A DNA stretch of 14,658 nt from Candidatus Latescibacterota bacterium (lineage in GTDB: Bacteria; Latescibacterota; MVCY01; DTYK01), in NCBI GenBank assembly GCA_012961925.1, contig DTYK01000314.1, positions 1-14,658 on the forward strand. Reading direction: 5' to 3'. The notes under the pieces are model-generated. The model made no database searches, was not told where the DNA came from, and saw only the letters and a program-made list of their open reading frames with translations. Positions 13,248-14,658 of the stretch are shown one piece after another. Each line of letters begins with the position of its first letter. The stretch's first letter is position 1. The translations under genes and the position numbers were made by a program.

Positions 13248-14658
13248 ATGAAACGACATCGTACGGTAGCCATCGCTATGACAGCCTCGATGCTGATCCA
13301 CGGAGGGGTCTTCCTCTTCTCTCATCTCTTTTTGAAGGCGGGTGAGGAAGGGGACCATTCTGTCAGGGTTGTTCCCGCTCCGCAGGTCTCTTTCAAGGTA
13401 CGGCGTAAACCTGAGGCAATTAGGGTTGATGTCGAAGGGGGGATGGTATCCGAGGGCAGGGTCGAGCCGAAGTCCGGAGCGGAGGGTTCCCGGAAGACAG
13501 TAGGCCCTCTTCCGGAAAGTGAGGTTACGGGTCCTCTTCCTGAAAGAGGTCCGGGGCCAGAGGTTCCATCAGGGCCACGTGGGGTCGGGCCAATAGAGGA
13601 ACTCATAGTTCCGGGGAAGGGACCGCGCCTGCCGGCAGAGAGCCTTGAGCTGTTGAGGGTCAAAGATCTTGATATCGGCAGGTATAAGGCCGTTGTGGTG
13701 CCGGACAAAGAAGAGCCACGGAACATTATTGGGTATGTAAAAATAGCTGTGGTGATGTTTAGAGGGAGGAGATCATATCCTATGGCCGTGCCTAATCTTG
13801 TGCGATATATCAACGACCGGACCAGACTCAGGGCGTCGGTCCAGAGAGTGAAGCTGAGCTCCCATAGCCTCTCCAGTTTCCCCCTTATATTTATGTCTGG
13901 CGGTGATAGTCCGATATCGCTAAGTCCTCTGGAGATAGAGGGCCTCGGGGACTATCTCCGGGGAGGTGGTTTTCTCGTAATAGATGACGTTGGTGAAGGT
14001 AGTGAGGAGAGAGCCGCAGGGGGCGTTTCAGGGACGCCCTTTGACCGTCAGATGAAGGGATATTTACGAAAGGCGCTTGGTGGAGAGGGAAAGCTCATCC
14101 GACTTCCGGAGTCCCATCCTCTGTTCCATAGTTTCTATCAGTTTGACGACGGTCCTCCGCTGGGCGGCGCACGGGGAGGGAACATAGAGTACCTTGAAGG
14201 TGTCGAGCTGAGAGGAAGGCTTGCTGTGCTCTTCAGCGACCTGAACCTGAGCTGGTACTGGGGTTCATCGAAGGTCAGGGGCAGGGAGCGAGGACTTCAA
14301 TTTGGCGTGAATATAGTGACCTTTGCCCTTTCTCAATCAGGAGGTCTTGCCGTGGCCCTTCCCCGAGATGCCCTGGTAGCCGAATCTATGGGCGAACGAG
14401 CTCCTAAAGAAGAGATAGCATTCCAGAGCATCTTTTTCCCCGAAGGGGTAGTTGGGAGTGGTTCGTATCTTGCCGTCATAAGACGGCCGAAGGGCGAGAT
14501 CATAGAGGAGGGCCAGTTGACCCTCTTTATAGACAGAAGGGAGATCAAGGCGATCTGGGGAGATGGGAGATACAATGGGATTTTGCTGAGCGATGTCCGA
14601 CAGGGGGACCAGAACGTGACCATTAGTTACAGAGGAAAGAGGAAGGGACTGGTTGTGA
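13248..14658 (+). CDS. Membrane-anchored DUF4159 protein with TonB-like N-terminus (3' end outside the window)
   Basis: ATG 13248, after AGGAAGG (13234-13240), opens a frame with no stop to the window edge (470 codons). The TGA at the very end is in another frame. Residues ~7-30 are a hydrophobic anchor after a basic MKRHR start. Residues ~45-150 form a Pro/Gly/Glu-rich linker with short repeats (GPLPE occurs twice, then GPGPEVPSGP), as in TonB-like energy transducers. Residues ~164-365 are the DUF4159 domain: IAVVMFRGRRSYPM, NLVRYINDRT, PLIFMSGG, YLRGGGFLVIDD, LPESHPLFHSFYQF, IEYLEGVELRGRL and NIVTFALSQSGG. A beta-rich C-terminal region follows. It is probably co-transcribed with ubiB and faces the periplasm. 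DUF4159 function is unknown; members often sit near MoxR/BatA-type genes. The domain is paralogous to the scrap at 79-420. Confidence 0.75.
   Translation, partial: MKRHRTVAIAMTASMLIHGGVFLFSHLFLKAGEEGDHSVRVVPAPQVSFKVRRKPEAIRVDVEGGMVSEGRVEPKSGAEGSRKTVGPLPESEVTGPLPERGPGPEVPSGPRGVGPIEELIVPGKGPRLPAESLELLRVKDLDIGRYKAVVVPDKEEPRNIIGYVKIAVVMFRGRRSYPMAVPNLVRYINDRTRLRASVQRVKLSSHSLSSFPLIFMSGGDSPISLSPLEIEGLGDYLRGGGFLVIDDVGEGSEERAAGGVSGTPFDRQMKGYLRKALGGEGKLIRLPESHPLFHSFYQFDDGPPLGGARGGNIEYLEGVELRGRLAVLFSDLNLSWYWGSSKVRGRERGLQFGVNIVTFALSQSGGLAVALPRDALVAESMGERAPKEEIAFQSIFFPEGVVGSGSYLAVIRRPKGEIIEEGQLTLFIDRREIKAIWGDGRYNGILLSDVRQGDQNVTISYRGKRKGLVV

Noticed and set aside
13322..13813. 163-codon minus-strand frame opposite the DUF4159 gene.
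   Set aside because: It is open because of the Pro/Gly-rich linker on the other strand; low-complexity Ser/Pro/Gly text with no homology signal.
1..14658. CRISPR arrays, tRNA/rRNA genes, insertion sequences or transposases.
   Set aside because: No regularly spaced repeats, cloverleaf with a conserved T-arm, terminal inverted repeats or transposase motifs were seen on either strand.

Overview
The window looks like the chromosome of an uncultured, probably Gram-negative bacterium. It encodes an ADP-heptose-type (GT9) glycosyltransferase, a TonB-like membrane-anchored protein and an ABC1/UbiB kinase. Base composition is near 50-55% GC by eye, arginine is often AGG and isoleucine often ATA, and TTG/GTG starts are common. 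I cannot assign a phylum from sequence alone. All convincing genes lie on the + strand.

Left block (1-5359), a scarred surface-polysaccharide or secondary-metabolite locus. It opens with two gene scraps: the C-terminal part of a DUF4159 domain (79-420) and the N-terminus of a GT4 glycosyltransferase (467-607). Both are diverged paralogues of genes elsewhere in the window. A 56-codon ORF (597-767) overlaps, as ATGA, the start of a PqqD-like-GT9 fusion (764-2343) that is broken by a frameshift near 1360-1381. Next is a GT4 glycosyltransferase (2340-3568) with a second frameshift near its start and an apparent internal deletion of its catalytic core. Then comes an MsbA-type ABC exporter (3576 onward) whose last ~40-50 residues are replaced by the tail of an acyl-carrier-like protein (to 5359). 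A strong terminator (5384-5420) closes the block.

Middle block (5528-8792). A consensus-like promoter precedes a 757-aa PEP synthase/rifampicin-phosphotransferase-like dikinase (5714-7987), which seems to lack part of its ATP-grasp domain. It overlaps a cysteine-rich protein of unknown function (7962-8792).

Right block (8812-11365). A second promoter of the same architecture drives a Cgl0159-family class I aldolase-like protein (8926-9963) and a pyrophosphate-type phosphofructokinase (10024-11292), followed by a strong terminator. These two, with the dikinase nearby, suggest a PPi/PEP-centred sugar-phosphate metabolism. The last unit (11564 to the window end) is an ABC1/UbiB kinase followed, 1 bp later, by a membrane-anchored DUF4159 protein that runs off the edge.

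The most notable points are the PqqD-GT9 fusion with a small ORF coupled upstream of it, the paralogous scraps, and a run of frameshifts and deletion scars confined to the first ~6.3 kb while everything after it reads cleanly.
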